Shown here one piece after another: positions 12,701 to 27,700 of a stretch of 64,000 bases of DNA. Position numbers and translations under genes: made by a program. Below the pieces are notes generated by a model, which was not told where the DNA came from, ran no database searches, and was given only the letters and a program-made list of their open reading frames with translations. How positions within the stretch are numbered: the first letter of the stretch is position 1; each line of letters begins with the position of its first letter. This DNA is from Liolophura sinensis (Eukaryota; Mollusca; Polyplacophora; Chitonida; Chitonidae): assembly GCF_032854445.1 (NCBI RefSeq), contig NC_088304.1, forward strand, positions 18,365,704 to 18,429,703. Reading direction: 5' to 3'.

Positions 12701-15700
12701 TGGACTGCTTGTCATTACTGCACAATAGGATCAGAAACAGTTTGGACTGTTTGTCATTACTGCACAATGGGATCAGAAACCGTTTGGACTGCTTGTCATT
12801 ACTGCACAGTGGGATCAGAAACCGTTTGGACTGCTTGTCATTACTGCACAATAGGATCAGAAACAGTTTGGACTGTTTGTCATTACTGCACAATGGGATC
12901 AGAAACTGTTTGGACTGCTTGTCATTACTGCACAATAGGATCAGAAACCGTTTGGACTGTTTGTCATTACTGCACAATAGGATCAGAAACCGTTTGGACT
13001 GTTTGTCATTACTGCACAATAGGATTAGAAACCATTTGGACTGCTTGTCATTACTGCACAATAGGATCAGAAACCGTTTGGACTGTTTGTCATTACTGAA
13101 CAATAGGATTAGAAACCATTTGGACTGTTTGTCATTACTGCACAATGAACTTCTAATGATAAGTTGCATGTAGTGTTGTGTGATTCTGTCAAAATTTGTT
13201 TAAATTATAATGTGGGCCAATATAGACATTAAGCATATACACTGACAGGAACATACTCCACTGTCACATTTTACATGATTCAGTAATACTTGTAAAATTA
13301 TCCCAGTTCAACTTGTAATAAAATAACACATGAACAGGTGCTTACATGTAGTAGCTATTCCGTTTTTGTGAATATCTTCAGTTTCAGTTTCAGTTGAGGA
13401 AAAACATTCTTAAATCTCTGTGTCTGTCTGATTTAATGTCTTACAAAATTTATACAGGAGTTAATCTATAAAACATCCAGTAAAAAGTTGCATTAAGAAC
13501 TCTTGCTAACTCTCTTATTCTCTGTTTCTATCTGTTCCATGTGTCTTCAATGTTAAAAAAAAAGTCTAATAATACCAGTGCTGAAAGTACAAGTATTAAA
13601 CTTTAACCCTTTTGTTCAGGCCCCTGAGGTGATAATGTCCCTGCAGTATGACGCTAAGGCTGACCTCTGGAGTATCGGCACCATCGTCTTCCAGTGTCTG
13701 ACAGGCAAGGCTCCCTTCCAGGCCCAGACCCCTCAGCAGCTGAAACAGTTTTACGAGAGAAATGCAGAGCTAGTCCCAAAGTAGGTTTACAGCATACAGA
13801 CGGCGATATGAACATATATGTAATTCATATCCATTGAGGAGTTTGCACATGCACACCATCATGAGTTATGTCCCTTTGAAGGAGTAAAATTATTGATTTA
13901 TTTATTTGATTCGTGTTTTATGCCATACTCAAGAATATTTCACTAATACGATGGCAGCCATCATTATGGTTGATGGAAACCGGGCAGAGCCCGGGGGATA
14001 CCCACGACCATTCGTAGGTTGGGAGAAGACCTTCCCACGTATGGCCGGAGAGGAAGCCAGGGACAGCATTGGTGAGAGGCTCCTGGGTCATTACGCCGGG
14101 CTAGCGCACTAACCAACTAAGCCATGGAGGCCCCAGTAAAATTATTGAAGAAGTGTTAATTTTTCAACGGTACTGTTGCAGTAAACAAGTTATTAAGTAA
14201 TGAGCAGATAATCTAATTAGACGAAAAGAGAGTTACAATTAAAAGATTTTCTTTTGAAATATAAATCAGATGACAATTTTAGATTTTCCTTCGGCAAGTA
14301 TATAAAAAAACCATCACATGGTTCCATTCTGTGTTGTTTCTCAACATTTTCATGTTGTAACAGACATGTTATTTATGCACCTTGTTAATTTGGAGATTCA
14401 TTGAAGCAGTGATTGTGGATATTACCTATTTGAGCTGTCAGAGTTGCCCTTAACTAATTAACTAGTTGAGTTGCCCTTAACTAATAATATTGTGTGATCA
14501 AGCACAATTCCTAGTGTGACAGCAGCTTTAAATCATTAAGTTTGTCAGGTTCCAGGTAAGGTGCTAGTGGTATTGCGGAGTGGCTCCTAGTTTCTTAAAC
14601 TTCATGGGAACTATAATCATGAATCTGTTTTTGTCACTCACAGTATACCTGCTGGAACATCATCTGAGCTACGAGATCTTCTCCTTAACCTTCTCAAACG
14701 TAATGCAAAGAACAGAATTGATTTTGGTAAGTAATGTAGTTCCTACATATAGCAAAAAGTAATCAGTGCCGTGATGTAGTTTGGAGTTCAAACCCACAGT
14801 TTTCCTTATATCTAGTTTTTTTATTACTTTTTTGAAAATAATGTCTGGAGGGGTAATTTCAGTATTCAGTTAAGCATTTCTCTCCCATGGATACAGGAAC
14901 TTACACTGTGACAAAAATCTGGCAAGTTAATTATCAGTAATTAATAATTATCAATTGCATATCATCAGGTTGTTATTTCTGTTCTCATTTGTTTTGCTTT
15001 TTTTTTTCAGATCATTTCTTCACTCACAAGTTTCTGCAGCCAGCTTCACCAGCAGCATCATGTATGTCGATTCATCGTTTGTCATACAAGAGTTAGTGAT
15101 AAATATAATTCTGTGCGGATCCACTTCAGCCTGTTCAACTTGTAGTTATAGCTGATCACATAGTTCTGGTTTGCCCGCATCGTTGTCTAGATGTACATGT
15201 GTTTGACTTTTGCTAGCTGTGAGAAAACTTTACCTGTAGGAAATATTGGAACTTGATAGAATAGTAGGGCTACTTGGGATAGTACTTTGGCACAGGTTCT
15301 CCAGCTGTATGCATGAGGACGTCAATGGAACAGACTAGGCTGAAAGTTAAAATATATTTACATTGCCTCAAAAATGCAGTTCTAAGCCATTGAATATTTT
15401 ATCATTATGCATGTATTTACATTATGAAACAAAGTATTTGTCGATAGCCTGTTCCAATTCGAATTCCATGTAAAGCAAGTCAGCAAATGGCACTGGATAA
15501 GGAAGTTTTCATACTTTTTTCTGTGCACCGGTAGCTAAGGTATTCATTTGACCATTGTATTCAAGCAGCCTGAATAATCCGTCATCAGGTGTTAAGCTGG
15601 TATATTACACAGTTACATGTTGTTGTTGTTGTTTCTACAGCTTCTCCCGTCCCTGTGCCAAACAGGAGTCAAAGCTTTGGGTCAGATAACTCCTCTCCTA

Positions 15701-18700
15701 GTCTCAAACAGGTGTCGGCTTCCCCACTGTCTGATGCCACCAACAGGTTCACGGATAAGGTAATGTCACTGATACATGTCTAAGAAGCCGACCTAACTGT
15801 TACTACGTCACTGGTACTATGGTCTTAATTCATATTGATTTATTGCCATGATCCATCTGTATTACATGTAGATTGGGCAGTGTATTGCCATTTGAGCTTT
15901 GTCTTGAATTGTTGCTACTCTGAATGTATAATGTGCTTTGTACACATTGCTGTTTTGAGCTGTATGAGGTATTGCTATGGTGTCCTCAATGTCTGTACAT
16001 GCAAATCTGCCTGAGTGTGTGTTGGTGACATAACCAAGAACTGACTGGTTGTACTGTAGCAATTGGTACTAGTGGTCAAAATGTGAGAAAATTTATAGCT
16101 TCTAAGGTAGTCACTAGGTGGAATATAATTTGCTATAACATTTTGGTTTGTCTTTGTTTATTCAGAGAGTTGAAAAGAAAAAGTGCTTTTGATGCTGATA
16201 TGTGGGAAATGTGTGACTTAAAAATGTAGCTATTTGTCAAGTGTCTGGTGAAACCATTCATTGCGTGACTTTTCAGTGTTGAAAGTGTAATGAGAGTAGA
16301 ATGGGCTATGTCTCAGTGCCACGGTCACCGGGATATTTTCTGTGGCTGCGTACTTGTGCTTGTGGCCAGCTGACCTTAGCTGTGGACATGAACCAGCTGC
16401 AGATTCCTTTTTTTTTTAACACATCTTTCCATGGAAGACATTTGAGCAGGCTTTGACGCAATATATGTACATCTAACTTATAAAGTGAATTTTAGATTTA
16501 CATGTACTTGTAGTGAAATTTCTCACCGTGCCCATTTTTATTTTTTTAATATATGATTCCCAATTTTCTCAAAACCTCTTTACCCGTGTTTGCTGTCCCT
16601 AACTCTCTGGGTTCCCTCAGTATTCTTTATAGCCACATGTTATACTTCGTACCTAATACTCTATGTGATCACAGAAAATATACAACTAATTAATGTGATA
16701 CACATATATGAGAAATGATTTCTTTGTGATTAAACTTTTACATATTTAACATTAACATCTACATTTATTTGGTAGTCTTTTAAATGTTCAACTCACAAAC
16801 ATATTAAACTTTTCGTCCATTTATTTCTTTCTTGCTTTGTAAGTGTGCTTGTAAAGTGTGCTTCAGATGAGGCTGGCTTTGTGTTGTGTGCGTGTGTGTT
16901 TATGTACACTTAATTCTGCCAGGGTGGGTGCAGTAAGAAAGGGCTGCATGTGTAGTAACAAGCGTTTACTTTAAACACTGAGCTAAGAGCAGGAAAAAGT
17001 GTTCATACCAGAGCAGACTGTTGAAAATTCTGAGCCGTGTGTACGGAAACAGGATTAAGTTTTGTTACTGAAGAGGATGGGCATGCTTTTAAGATTGAAA
17101 AAAGCAGTGTTTTGTCCATGATGTTTTAATAATTGGTGTACTAGTACAGATAGAAGAGAGCAATTAAGGCCGCTGTATGGCTTTTAATAATTAATATTTT
17201 CCTTGCTTTTTTGGGGTTTTTTTTCTTTTTGGTTTCATAGCACACTGACACATTGTGAACGGTCGCACTAAAGGTTCAAGATGTGCAGTATATTTCTCGG
17301 ATTAGTAGACAATGTAAATCTATGTGATATCAACTCTTCATTCTACTTGTATAAATGTTGATGACTGCATATAAATATAAAGGAGCTATTTTTTAAGCTG
17401 AATTGAGTATAATGCCTGTAACGAATAACTGTAATTTGCAAGGAGAGTTTATACATTGTGTTGGTGACAGGTCGGGGTGACACGTGAGGATACAGCTCAC
17501 GACAGGCCAACACGGTCCCCAAGCCTTACCCCAAAGGCAGCTAAAGTGGGAGGGGCGGGAGAGAAGCGATTGGCCGGTCGAGGCGAGTCTAGATATGTCG
17601 TCTGAGCATGTATGTACTTGTGACTAACATACAGCTCTCTCTCTCTTAACAATTGCACGCACGTGTGGCTTCCCACTACTTCAAATGTGATGGCTGAACA
17701 AGATTTGTGTCTGTAAAACCGTAAATAATATTTTCATTTGTTTTTGTATGATCGCATGTCTGGATGCTCATGCATAATTTAGTTTGGATACTTAAAGAAT
17801 TAAATTAGTCCACAGGTGACTATTAGGCCACATGTAATTGGCTAATGAAGCGAATTTCACCATGGAGCAAATTTACAGTACATTACCAAAATTTTGCATT
17901 GAAGACAGATTGGCTAAGTATTTGGTATGAAACTAAATTAGCCAACAGTTGACCGTGACACTAAATTGATCAACAGTTGTCTTTGATACGAAGTTTCTAC
18001 ATCTGCTCAGAATGTAACTTCAATGTGGTAAGCAGTTGATCACACACACAGTTGGGCACACAGATATATTGATCTGCGAAAACGACAGTCCAAAATTTGC
18101 CGGCATTCTGTTAAATGAATGATGGTAAAAAATGACTTTGTCCTTGTTCCTTGTTCATACATGTTGGCTTATACATCACTGATCCAGGAAATTTGCAGCG
18201 AAGTGGTGGAACTTAGGCATTATATAGGTTGTGGGCTAAACTTTGAAAGGTTATTCACATTTAAGTTATTGGGAAGCCTGTTATACAAGAGTTCACAGTT
18301 TTGCTTTTGGAATGAAAATAAAGCCATGTGGTACTGACCATTCAGTAGACAGGATATTGTCAGACTTGCTGTAATTTGCCCTTATGAGAGCTGGTTCTAT
18401 CTCCTTTCGGCATGCTGCCGGACTTCACAATTAGTTTCAAAGAGTAATCTATTTAATGACATAAGGTGACTGTGAACTCGTGTATTGTCAAAACATACAT
18501 CTGTCTGAGTGTTGTATGTCGTCTATACTAACATGGGGTAAATGCACAATAGTCTTTTTACCTTGTTACTCATATGAGTGCATATATGTGTGTGTGAAGA
18601 AATTATGTTTCCGTGTTGTTTGGCTGTTGGTGTGTGTGACTGAGAAATACACATAGAATCACTTTGACCTGTATGATGTTCTTCAGCGGCTAAAATTTGG

Positions 18701-21700
18701 TGTCATCTTGTTGTGGGTGTTTCTGGACTCCATATACATGTGTACCTATTTTCTGGAAAATGGCAACTTTTGTCAACTTACAAAGGGTTCTGTGAGAATA
18801 ACAGAAATTTTAATGCATGGGCTTCTCCGAGCTAAGGTGACAGCCCATGTGTTGTCTTTCAAATTTCTGACTACTTAACATGAAACATTAAATTTGGGGT
18901 TTCTAAACCCAAAAGAAGGTATGCCTGACAGATATAGAATATACAGCCAAAAGGACAGATTTGATTTCCTGTTTTATACTGAAAAGATGGAAGAGCTGTT
19001 TCATTACCTTGCATATATGAACAAGTTGGCTGTTATTTTGGATCACTTGCTTTATACTAAAAAGATGCAGTCAGTTTGCGTGCTCATGTAGAAATTTCTC
19101 ACACATCAGACATCAGAATCCATTCTTGTGCACGTTGCATATTAAGCTTTACATACATGTATATCTGATAAGGTCCAGGCCCAACCCAGATAATTCCTCT
19201 CCCCTCATTCCATCACCCTCTAACCTGGGCTTTGAATAGACAACTGACTTTTAAAACCTACCATTTCTTCTGTCACAATAGTAATCTTCTTGTGACACAC
19301 TACTGTTTTTTTTTTTGTTTTTTTTTTTGAAAAACTTTTTTAACCTTTGTTTAAGATGAGGTATAGTCGGTGAAGGTTTAGTTCTGTATTGGTTGGAGCA
19401 CCGGTTAAATTGTGAAGGATCTATATGAAATTGAGGTACCATTCTTCATGATGTCATTTACAGGCCTGTGTTATCACGTGCCCATGATCATACCCATGTA
19501 CTATTTTGTAACACATGAGAGGGCATATTTAGGATCAGGTTGTTTTGTACATGCAGCACATGGGAGGGCATATATAGCATAAGGTTGTTTTGTACATGCA
19601 GCACATGGGAGTGCATATTTAGGATCAGGTTGTTTTGTACATGTAGCACATGGGAGGGCATATATAGCATAAGGTTGTTTTGTACATGTAGAACATGGGA
19701 GTGCAAATTTAGGACCAGGTTGTTTTGTATATGTAGCACATGGGATTACATATTTAGGATCAGGTTGTTTTGCCCATGTAGCACATGGGAGTGTATATTT
19801 GCACATGTAGCACATGGAAGGGCATATTTAGGACCAGGTTGTTTTGTACATGTAGCACATGGCAGGGTATATTTAGGATCAGGTTGTTTTGTACATGTAG
19901 CACATGGCAGGGCATATTTAGGATCAGGTTGTTTTGCCCATGTAGCACATGGGAGGGCATATTTAGGATCAGGCTGTTTTGCCCATGTAGCACATGGGAA
20001 GGCATATTTAGGATCAGGTTGTTTTGTACATGCAGCACATGGGAGTGCATATTTAGGATCAGGTTGTTTTGCCCATGTAGCACATGGGAGTGTATATTTG
20101 CACATGTAGCACATGGGAGGGCATATTTAGGACCAGGTTGTTTTGTACATGTAGCACATGGCAGGGCATATTTAGGATCAGGTTGTTTTGTACATGCAGC
20201 ACATGGGAATGCATAATTAGGATCAGGTTGTTTTGTACATGTAGCACATGGGAGTGCATATTTAGGATCAGGTTGTTTTGTACATGTAGTGCATGGGAGT
20301 ACATATTTAGGATCAGGTTGTTTTGTACATGCAGCACATGGCAGGGCACATTTTTTTATCAGGTTGTTTTGTACATGCAGCACATGGGAGTGCATATTTA
20401 GGATCAGGTTGTTTTGTACATGCAGCACATGGGAGTACATATTTAGGATCAGGTTGTTTTGTACATGTGGCTGTTTCATACACACACAGTGTGAAGTGTA
20501 TTAATGAATTCTGTTATTTTATGTTTACCAGGACTTTGTGATGGTCCCTGAAGGATTACCATCAGATCAGTCAAGTAAGTTTACAGTAGTCAGTTACAGT
20601 ATAGTGAAAAGATGTAGCATGACAAATGCACGTGGCAGGCTAGCATTGTAGCTGCTTCATAAAGCTGTCCAAAGAATCGACTTGTAACTTTGAAGTTGTA
20701 CAGTCGACAGTATGAAATATGATATTAAATTTTATGTGTTCCTCTTTAGACACCAAATTCCCCTGTATTTATAAGTTACATCTTTGTTTAGTTATTGTAC
20801 AAAAATTGACAATCTGGTTTTCACACATGCATATATTTTTGCCACTTTTAACAGTGACCAGTGACAAAGGCAGCAGAACTCAAGGCGATGATTTTGGCAG
20901 TGGGTGAGTCATTGGACAACTCTACCTGGTTATTTATTCATTATACGTCTGCTGAGACACACTGTTAAAACTATGCACTGTGAATATGTGCTATGGAGAA
21001 ATCAGAAACCATAATGTATGAATGTAAAATTAAAAAATTTCTTGAGCTTGACGTATCAGGTCATTCATGTCAGGCTTAGAAAATTAAATCTTTTTCACAT
21101 TCAAGACCTTGGCTTTATATTATAGAGTATAAAGGCCTTGTACTTAAGACAGCTAGAAACTGACATATTCTTGACTTGTTTTAGTGTAAGCACATGCACT
21201 GCTACAAGGTATTATCTAATTTGTTTCACAGTATGTATTTTGTGTTTGTGCAGTGACCGTGAATGTATGTCCCTGAAGACAGTGAACGTGGATGGGGACA
21301 CGGTGACATTCAGGAAGCCCCACTCTCCGCCTCAGCCCCAGGAGATGAGCCCTAACCGACCCTCCACCCTCCCTGTTCAAAGCCCTAACAACTCACCTAC
21401 CTCTGAGCCTATCCCAGTCCCAACTCAGGTTAAGGCCTACCGCCTCATCAACGCTGAGTCCCCCTCAAGTCCAAGGGGCAGGGCAATGACAGCAGACTCA
21501 CCAAAGGTTAGTCGCTTGATACATTTCACCAATTTTGTGTTATGTTTCTTTGATAGGGCTATGGTAGCCATTCTAGCTAATAATGCCTTGAATATAATCT
21601 TTCATGTGTTTGTTAATGGGCTCAGAAGAGACAGTTTGCAAGATAATTTTGTCAACAAACTTTAATCATTAACTATAAATTGTTATCAAAAGTTACATGG

Positions 21701-24700
21701 GGATAACTGTTTAAATTTACAGAATTATATCTACTTATACTTGTCCATTTGTATTCCTCAGCGAGATGAAGCTAAGGGTTTAAGTCGTGATGGGTCAGAG
21801 TCCAAGCTTAGTTCAGGGCCAGACATTGGCTCCTTGTCTCCTCCTAATGGTAAGTACACCTGTAGGTAACTGGGTCGAGTATGGGGAGAAGGGATTGGGG
21901 GATGTGCGTAAGCTCAGTTCAGGATTGGCATAATAAATATTTTGCAAACTTGCCAAAGGGCTGAAGAATTACAATAGTCCTGCAGTAAATAAATGAAGAC
22001 TGTGTTGAATTATTAATATTTCTTGATTTATTATTAATAGAAATTAATATTTCTTGATTTGGACGGTTGCCTGTTTGTGAAGTTTTGGCCAAGATAACGA
22101 AAATCATGAATTGTAATGACTAGATCTCATTACTAGACATGGTAATAATGATAATGGCTGTTATCACATGATTCATTACAAGTTGAATACTAGAGATACA
22201 GTCCTCTACACATTTCACAAACGTTTTTAGATCATTTTACAGAATTGTATTTTACGTCTAAATTTGGAGAAATTATGACGATTTGCAAAGATGTTGATCT
22301 TCTCCTAAATACTGAAATTATTTTATGAAATCTTTCAGTATTGATTTGATTTGATTCATTTGATTTGTGTTTTACGTCATACTCAAGAATATTTCACTTC
22401 AAAGATGGCAGCCAACATTATGGTGGGAAGAAACCGGGCAGCGCCTGGGGTAAACCCACGACCATCCACAGGTTGCCGGCAGACCTTCCCACTTACGGTG
22501 TGAGAGGATTCAGTATTGAAAACTACTGATTCCATGGTTGATCTTTCACCTTTTGACATTTTGAAATATTGTGTTGTTCCATTAGCCTCCATACACTCCA
22601 TGTCCTCATTTAAACTTGAAGTATATAACCTGAAATTTTGTCTGTGATAAAGTTGCACATTTTAGCTCATAGTTGCAGCATCAAAAGTAAACTTTTCTGA
22701 CATTTATTTGTCTCTAGAAATTAATATTTTGGGGGAAAATTTTAGGTCATTTAACATTTGTCTTGTTTTTGCACAATATATGGTCTTCATTTGACATATT
22801 GCCCACATACATTTCATGTATAGGTGTTTCCTTTCCTCCTGTAAGACTGAGCTGTATTATGTGTGTAACATGGAAACCCTCAGACAATGTTTTTTGGGGA
22901 TTTCAGTGCAATTCACGATTGGTACTCCGCCCAGCTCACAGTGGAGGCGTAACAGCGTGGGGACTCCCCCGCAGGCCCGACTGGGTTCATGCACTCCACC
23001 CAGCGTCACTGGGTCTCCGTTGAAAAAATCAGGTAACGTGACCCATCACATGAAAGAAAATATTCCTAAATTGCTATACCATATTTACCATTTGTATATG
23101 TCATCAGCTCCCTAGCTAGAAGTCAAAGGGGCACGATGGAAATATACATTCATCAAAAAAGGAGCAGGACAGCAATTTTCACTGCGTGTCAATTAACAAT
23201 GTGTCAGACAAAACAGGGGCAACACCCTTCTAACAAAGCTTAGCTGTGGGCTTGTGTCATGTGTTAACTTCAAAGTGTACAGTGTAAATTCATTTTGATC
23301 ATATAAGTGTTTTATATTGTGGTGTCATGCATGGAATTGATATTTGTCTAAATATGTTCACTTTCCACAGGTAATACTCCCCCACGCTCTTCCCCATTGC
23401 CGTTTGCTGGGCCTGGATCTTTGCCCACGATACTTGGCTCTCCAACAAAAATGCCTGCAGGTTTTGAGTTTCCACTGATTACAGACAATGCCCCACCAGA
23501 GCCTGTCCACGCCCCATTTGGGTGCTACCGCCCCCGGACAATGCCAGACAACATGGCCACTGTGGCTTACACCTCACACGATTCTACATGTGAGTATTTG
23601 TGAAGAGACACAGCACTGGAAAGTTAATTGTGATAATAACACATCAGTGCAATAGTAAAAGTAGCAGTCTGTGTAATAAAAGGTGGTAATATTTCTGTAG
23701 TGTAAGTAAAAGTTAATACAAACTTAAATATTAATACCATTCGGATCCTAATACAAAGTAATTGGCACTGTATATAGTCGGGACTAAAGTCAGTACTGAG
23801 CTTAAGTACTAATACATTTTTGAACGTGGTGATGTAAGCTTATTTTACTTTATTTCATTATGTTGCGTTGAGTTAAATGTACTGCCATTCTTTATGATGT
23901 CTTTATATCTACCTTCTACATGTTATAGTGTGTGTAAAGCTTATCGTTCACCTGGTGTGTCTCTTTATCTTCAGCGGGAAATGCAAACACGGGCATGGTG
24001 TACACGGCATCTCCTCCCACATCACGATCGCGCGCTCTGGTCGGGCGCAGCCAAACAGAGCCAGGGCCTCTCTTGTCTAACGTAACGGGCACCAGCAGGA
24101 TGGCTGAGCAGCTCTTCAGGACAGCATTTGCTGGCAACTCCAATATGCCACAGGGTAAGAATTGTCTTCTCCTAGATTCTCAGTGAATCCAGTGATCAGA
24201 GGGTTCCATGAAAAAGTTCCACAACATAGTATTACTTGATATTTTGTCTCTAAAAGTGGGCTTTTTTTGGCCAAATTTTAGGTCAGTTACCATAATCTCT
24301 TGAAAGTTTTACTGACTAAACACCTTGCTGTTCAAATAATACAGCAACTAAATAATTTAGTTAGTGCAAAATCGTGTAAAGGTGCATGTGATTTCACATT
24401 TCACCTAATTTTTCACCAAATTAATACAGCAAGCTAATTAGCTTGTGACAAATTCTATGAAGCTATACATGTGCTGTATTAAAATCTTCAACCTTTTCAA
24501 CCACTAAAGCAGTTTTTTCAATAGATTGTATTGCATACCATTATTATAAAAATGAAACCAAAACTGATGTGTTTGTGTCATTATAGATGCAAGCTTCATG
24601 AAACTGTCCAGATTTTTTCTTTACGGCCGTATTTTGGAAGGTCTGCCTGCAATCTGCCGATGGTCGTGGGTTTCCTCCGGGCTGTGCCCGGTTTCCACCC

Positions 24701-27700
24701 ACCATAATGCTGGCTGCCGTCGTTTAAGTGAAATATTCTTGGGTACGGCGTAAAACACCAATCAAATAAATAAATAAATAAATTATTTCTCTACACCCTA
24801 TAGTTATCTCAGAATAACTTTCATAGGTGGTTGAAAGGTGGAAGAATTAGGGTAGGTACTTTTTTTGTTTTTTTTGTTGGACTATACCCTACTTTGTTCA
24901 CATTCATTTACGATTTGCTGTACATGTATGATTGTACTAAGTGCTTATGCTTATGCCTACCCTTACTCTTCTCCCCACCCCTCTAACAGGAACAGTGGCA
25001 CGTTACTCTGGCAGCCCTCGCTCCCGAGAGCGATCTTCATCTCTGGGCTGGGACCGGGGTCCCATTGCTCTGGACCAGGAACGATCGTCAACGTTCTTTC
25101 GGCGGGGCAGTGCTTACGTGGAATCTTCTCCTCCGGGGTCCTTTCTCTATGCCCAGTCACCCCCCAACATGGAGGGGCCCATCACCTTTGTGGCTCCAGA
25201 ACTGCAGGAAGAAACCCTCATGGATGTGAGTATTTGTGGATCTGGGATGTTAAAGTAAACCCCATAAGTAACACTCAGTTTGGTAGTCCTCAGTTGTCCT
25301 GATTCACACTTCCCAAAACATGCGGCTGTTCACAGATATGATTTCTCAGACTAGATAAATTGAAAATTCTGGCTCAAATACGACTTAGACTCAGATCTAT
25401 TATGATATGTATCTTTAAACATCATTCGCATCATATTTCAAGCATGCTGATCCCATCTGTGTTGACAGTTCAGTCATAGCCACTCAGCAGTTGGAATAGC
25501 ACTGGAGCCATTATTTTTGCCACTTCATCTGACTGTTCAATATATTTCTGACAAAAGCATTGAGCGTCTTTATAATGATAAGCAGTGGTTATCATACCAC
25601 CAAAAGTCATGTCCCTGTACAAAATCCAAAAAGTTGTCCGAGTTTTGATTTGAGTGGCTAACTCATGTTCACAATTCTGACTGTGTTTTGTAGGAGTACC
25701 ACAATGAGGTTCTGGCAAAGTTGAGCTTTGTGCTGGACTTGGTGGAGTGTATCATAGAACTGGCCCAGACCAGGGGCACGCCCATCAATACCTTCTCAGA
25801 GACCATCGGGCAGCGTCAGGTAAGCTCCCAATTTATGGTCCTGTCATCAGTCAACAGGAGCAGCAGCAGTCTTTATTATGAAAATTAATTTAAATGAGTA
25901 AAGATTTTCATCAGTTAGTTTAAGTCAAAAGGTTCTTGATTTTATTTGATGTGTCATAATCATTTTTGTGTCAGTTTATTAAAAATGTGATTTGTCATGT
26001 TCCACCCTTCTTAGAATGAGTTGCTTAATAGTAACAAAATCTTTTCTTTTCTTTACCAGACGGAGGCTACAGAAACCCTTCCCAGGTTCAATGAGGCACA
26101 GAGGTGATTATCTTTTACCAGTTGTTAATTATTAATATTGCATGTTTGTTTCCATTCTCAGTGTCCAGTAGCTCATATAACAGAATAAGTATTTAAAAAA
26201 AAAAGCTAGTCTTGAAAGATGATGACATGATGTTTATTCCATCGGCCTACCAGATTTGTGTTTAATACAGTAAATTCTGTTAAAAGTTGAACCTTATCAA
26301 TAGCAACAATGTATAAGGAAAATGTTGCCAAAGAAATATTATCTGGTGTCCTTAATACATATGTTTTATATGCACAGGAACCATTTTTCGTATATGCATG
26401 TACACCCTTTTTTGTTTTGGGTGATGGTGGTATGATTGCATTTGGCAGCATGGTCATGACAACTTACTGGTTAATATTTCAGACGCCTGGAGCAGCTTGT
26501 CTTGTACATGCGGTCTCTTCATTTATTGTCCTCGTCACTACAGCTTGCCAAGGATGAAATCAAAAGTCATAAACTCCACCCGTCTAACTCACTCAAAGCA
26601 GGTCAGTGTTTTGTGTTTGGAAGCCAAGTGTCATTGCTCTGAGTTTACAAATATGCCTTGGTTTCTGGACACAGTTCTCTATTGCCTTTCATTTGAGGCA
26701 CGCATTATTTTTGACTTCATGTACATTTTAAAATGCATGAATAATATATGGCATAATGCCACAGAGGTTCTGCAGCAGTATAATGGTGAATGAAGAACAG
26801 GATCCGTGTCACAGAAGTCCTGCAGCAGTATAATAGTGAATAAAGAACATATATATAATAAATAACAGGATCCATGCCACAGAAGTTCTGTAGCAGTATA
26901 ATAGTGAATAAAGAACATATATATACTAAATAGCAGGATCCATGCCACAGAAATTCTGCAGCAGTATAATAGTGAATAAAGAACATATATATGCTGAATA
27001 ATAGGATCCATGTCACAGAAGTTCTGCAGCAGTATAATAGTGAATAAAGAACCTATATATACTAAATAACAGGATCCATGCCACAGAAATTCTGCAGTAG
27101 TATAATAATAGTGAATAAAGAACATATATATGCTGAATAACAGGATCCATGTCACAGAAGTTCTGTAGCAGTATAATAGTGAATAAAAAACCTATATATG
27201 CTAAATAACAGGATCCATGTCACAGAAGTTCTGCAGCAGTATAATAGTGAATAAAGAACATGTATATGCTGAATAACAGGATCCATGCCACAGAAATTCT
27301 GCAGCAGTATAATAGTGAATAAAGAACATATATATGATGAATAACAGGATCCATGTCACAGACGTTCTGCAGCAGTATAATAGTATATAAAGAACCTATA
27401 TATACAGAATCCACCCAGGGTGTTTACACATGTTCTTGTCTGTTTTTGGCCACAGTGGCTCGTGAGATGAACAACCATTATCACAGGTGCCTGGCAATGT
27501 GTCGACAGCTCCACCGCTTGGGATTTACAAGCCACTCTTCCTTCAGCCCTCAGCTCATAGCCATCACTGCTGACAAACTCATCTACAACTATGCCATAGA
27601 GCTGGTGAGTAATAGAGTCATAAAATATAAGGGTGGCATTTCAAATATTTCCTCAGTAGTCATTTAAATGTTGTTCTCTCAGAAATGTTTGTATTTAATG

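Larger units (their letters stand above)
3781..15061 (+). other. ULK: ULK exons 1-9 (of those visible): kinase domain
   Basis: The first nine visible exons encode about 220 residues, from the N-lobe helix-C/beta-4 region ([17 protein letters not shown]) to the end of the C-lobe ([18 protein letters not shown]). The residues match the ULK kinase family almost word for word around [44 protein letters not shown] and [14 protein letters not shown]. The lysine that anchors ATP and the glycine-rich loop are not encoded here; no candidate for them was seen in 1-3780. The visible catalytic Asp, DFG and APE are all intact, so the kinase is predicted active. Confidence 0.93.

Noticed and set aside
12347-13148. 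CRISPR-like regular array
   Set aside because: The repeats are head-to-tail with no unique spacers, in an animal gene intron; the same applies to the other arrays.
12528-13173. Open frames of 138-213 codons on both strands
   Set aside because: They arise from the 42-bp minisatellite; the unit is divisible by three, so frames stay open, and the translations are simple 14-residue repeats with no protein family.
13906-14112. 68-codon open frame following a ULK exon
   Set aside because: It lies wholly inside a SINE-A insertion.
19488-20541. Overlapping open frames up to 241 codons, cysteine-rich on translation
   Set aside because: They are artefacts of the 45-bp repeat. Similar lengths are open on both strands and there is no start or splice context.
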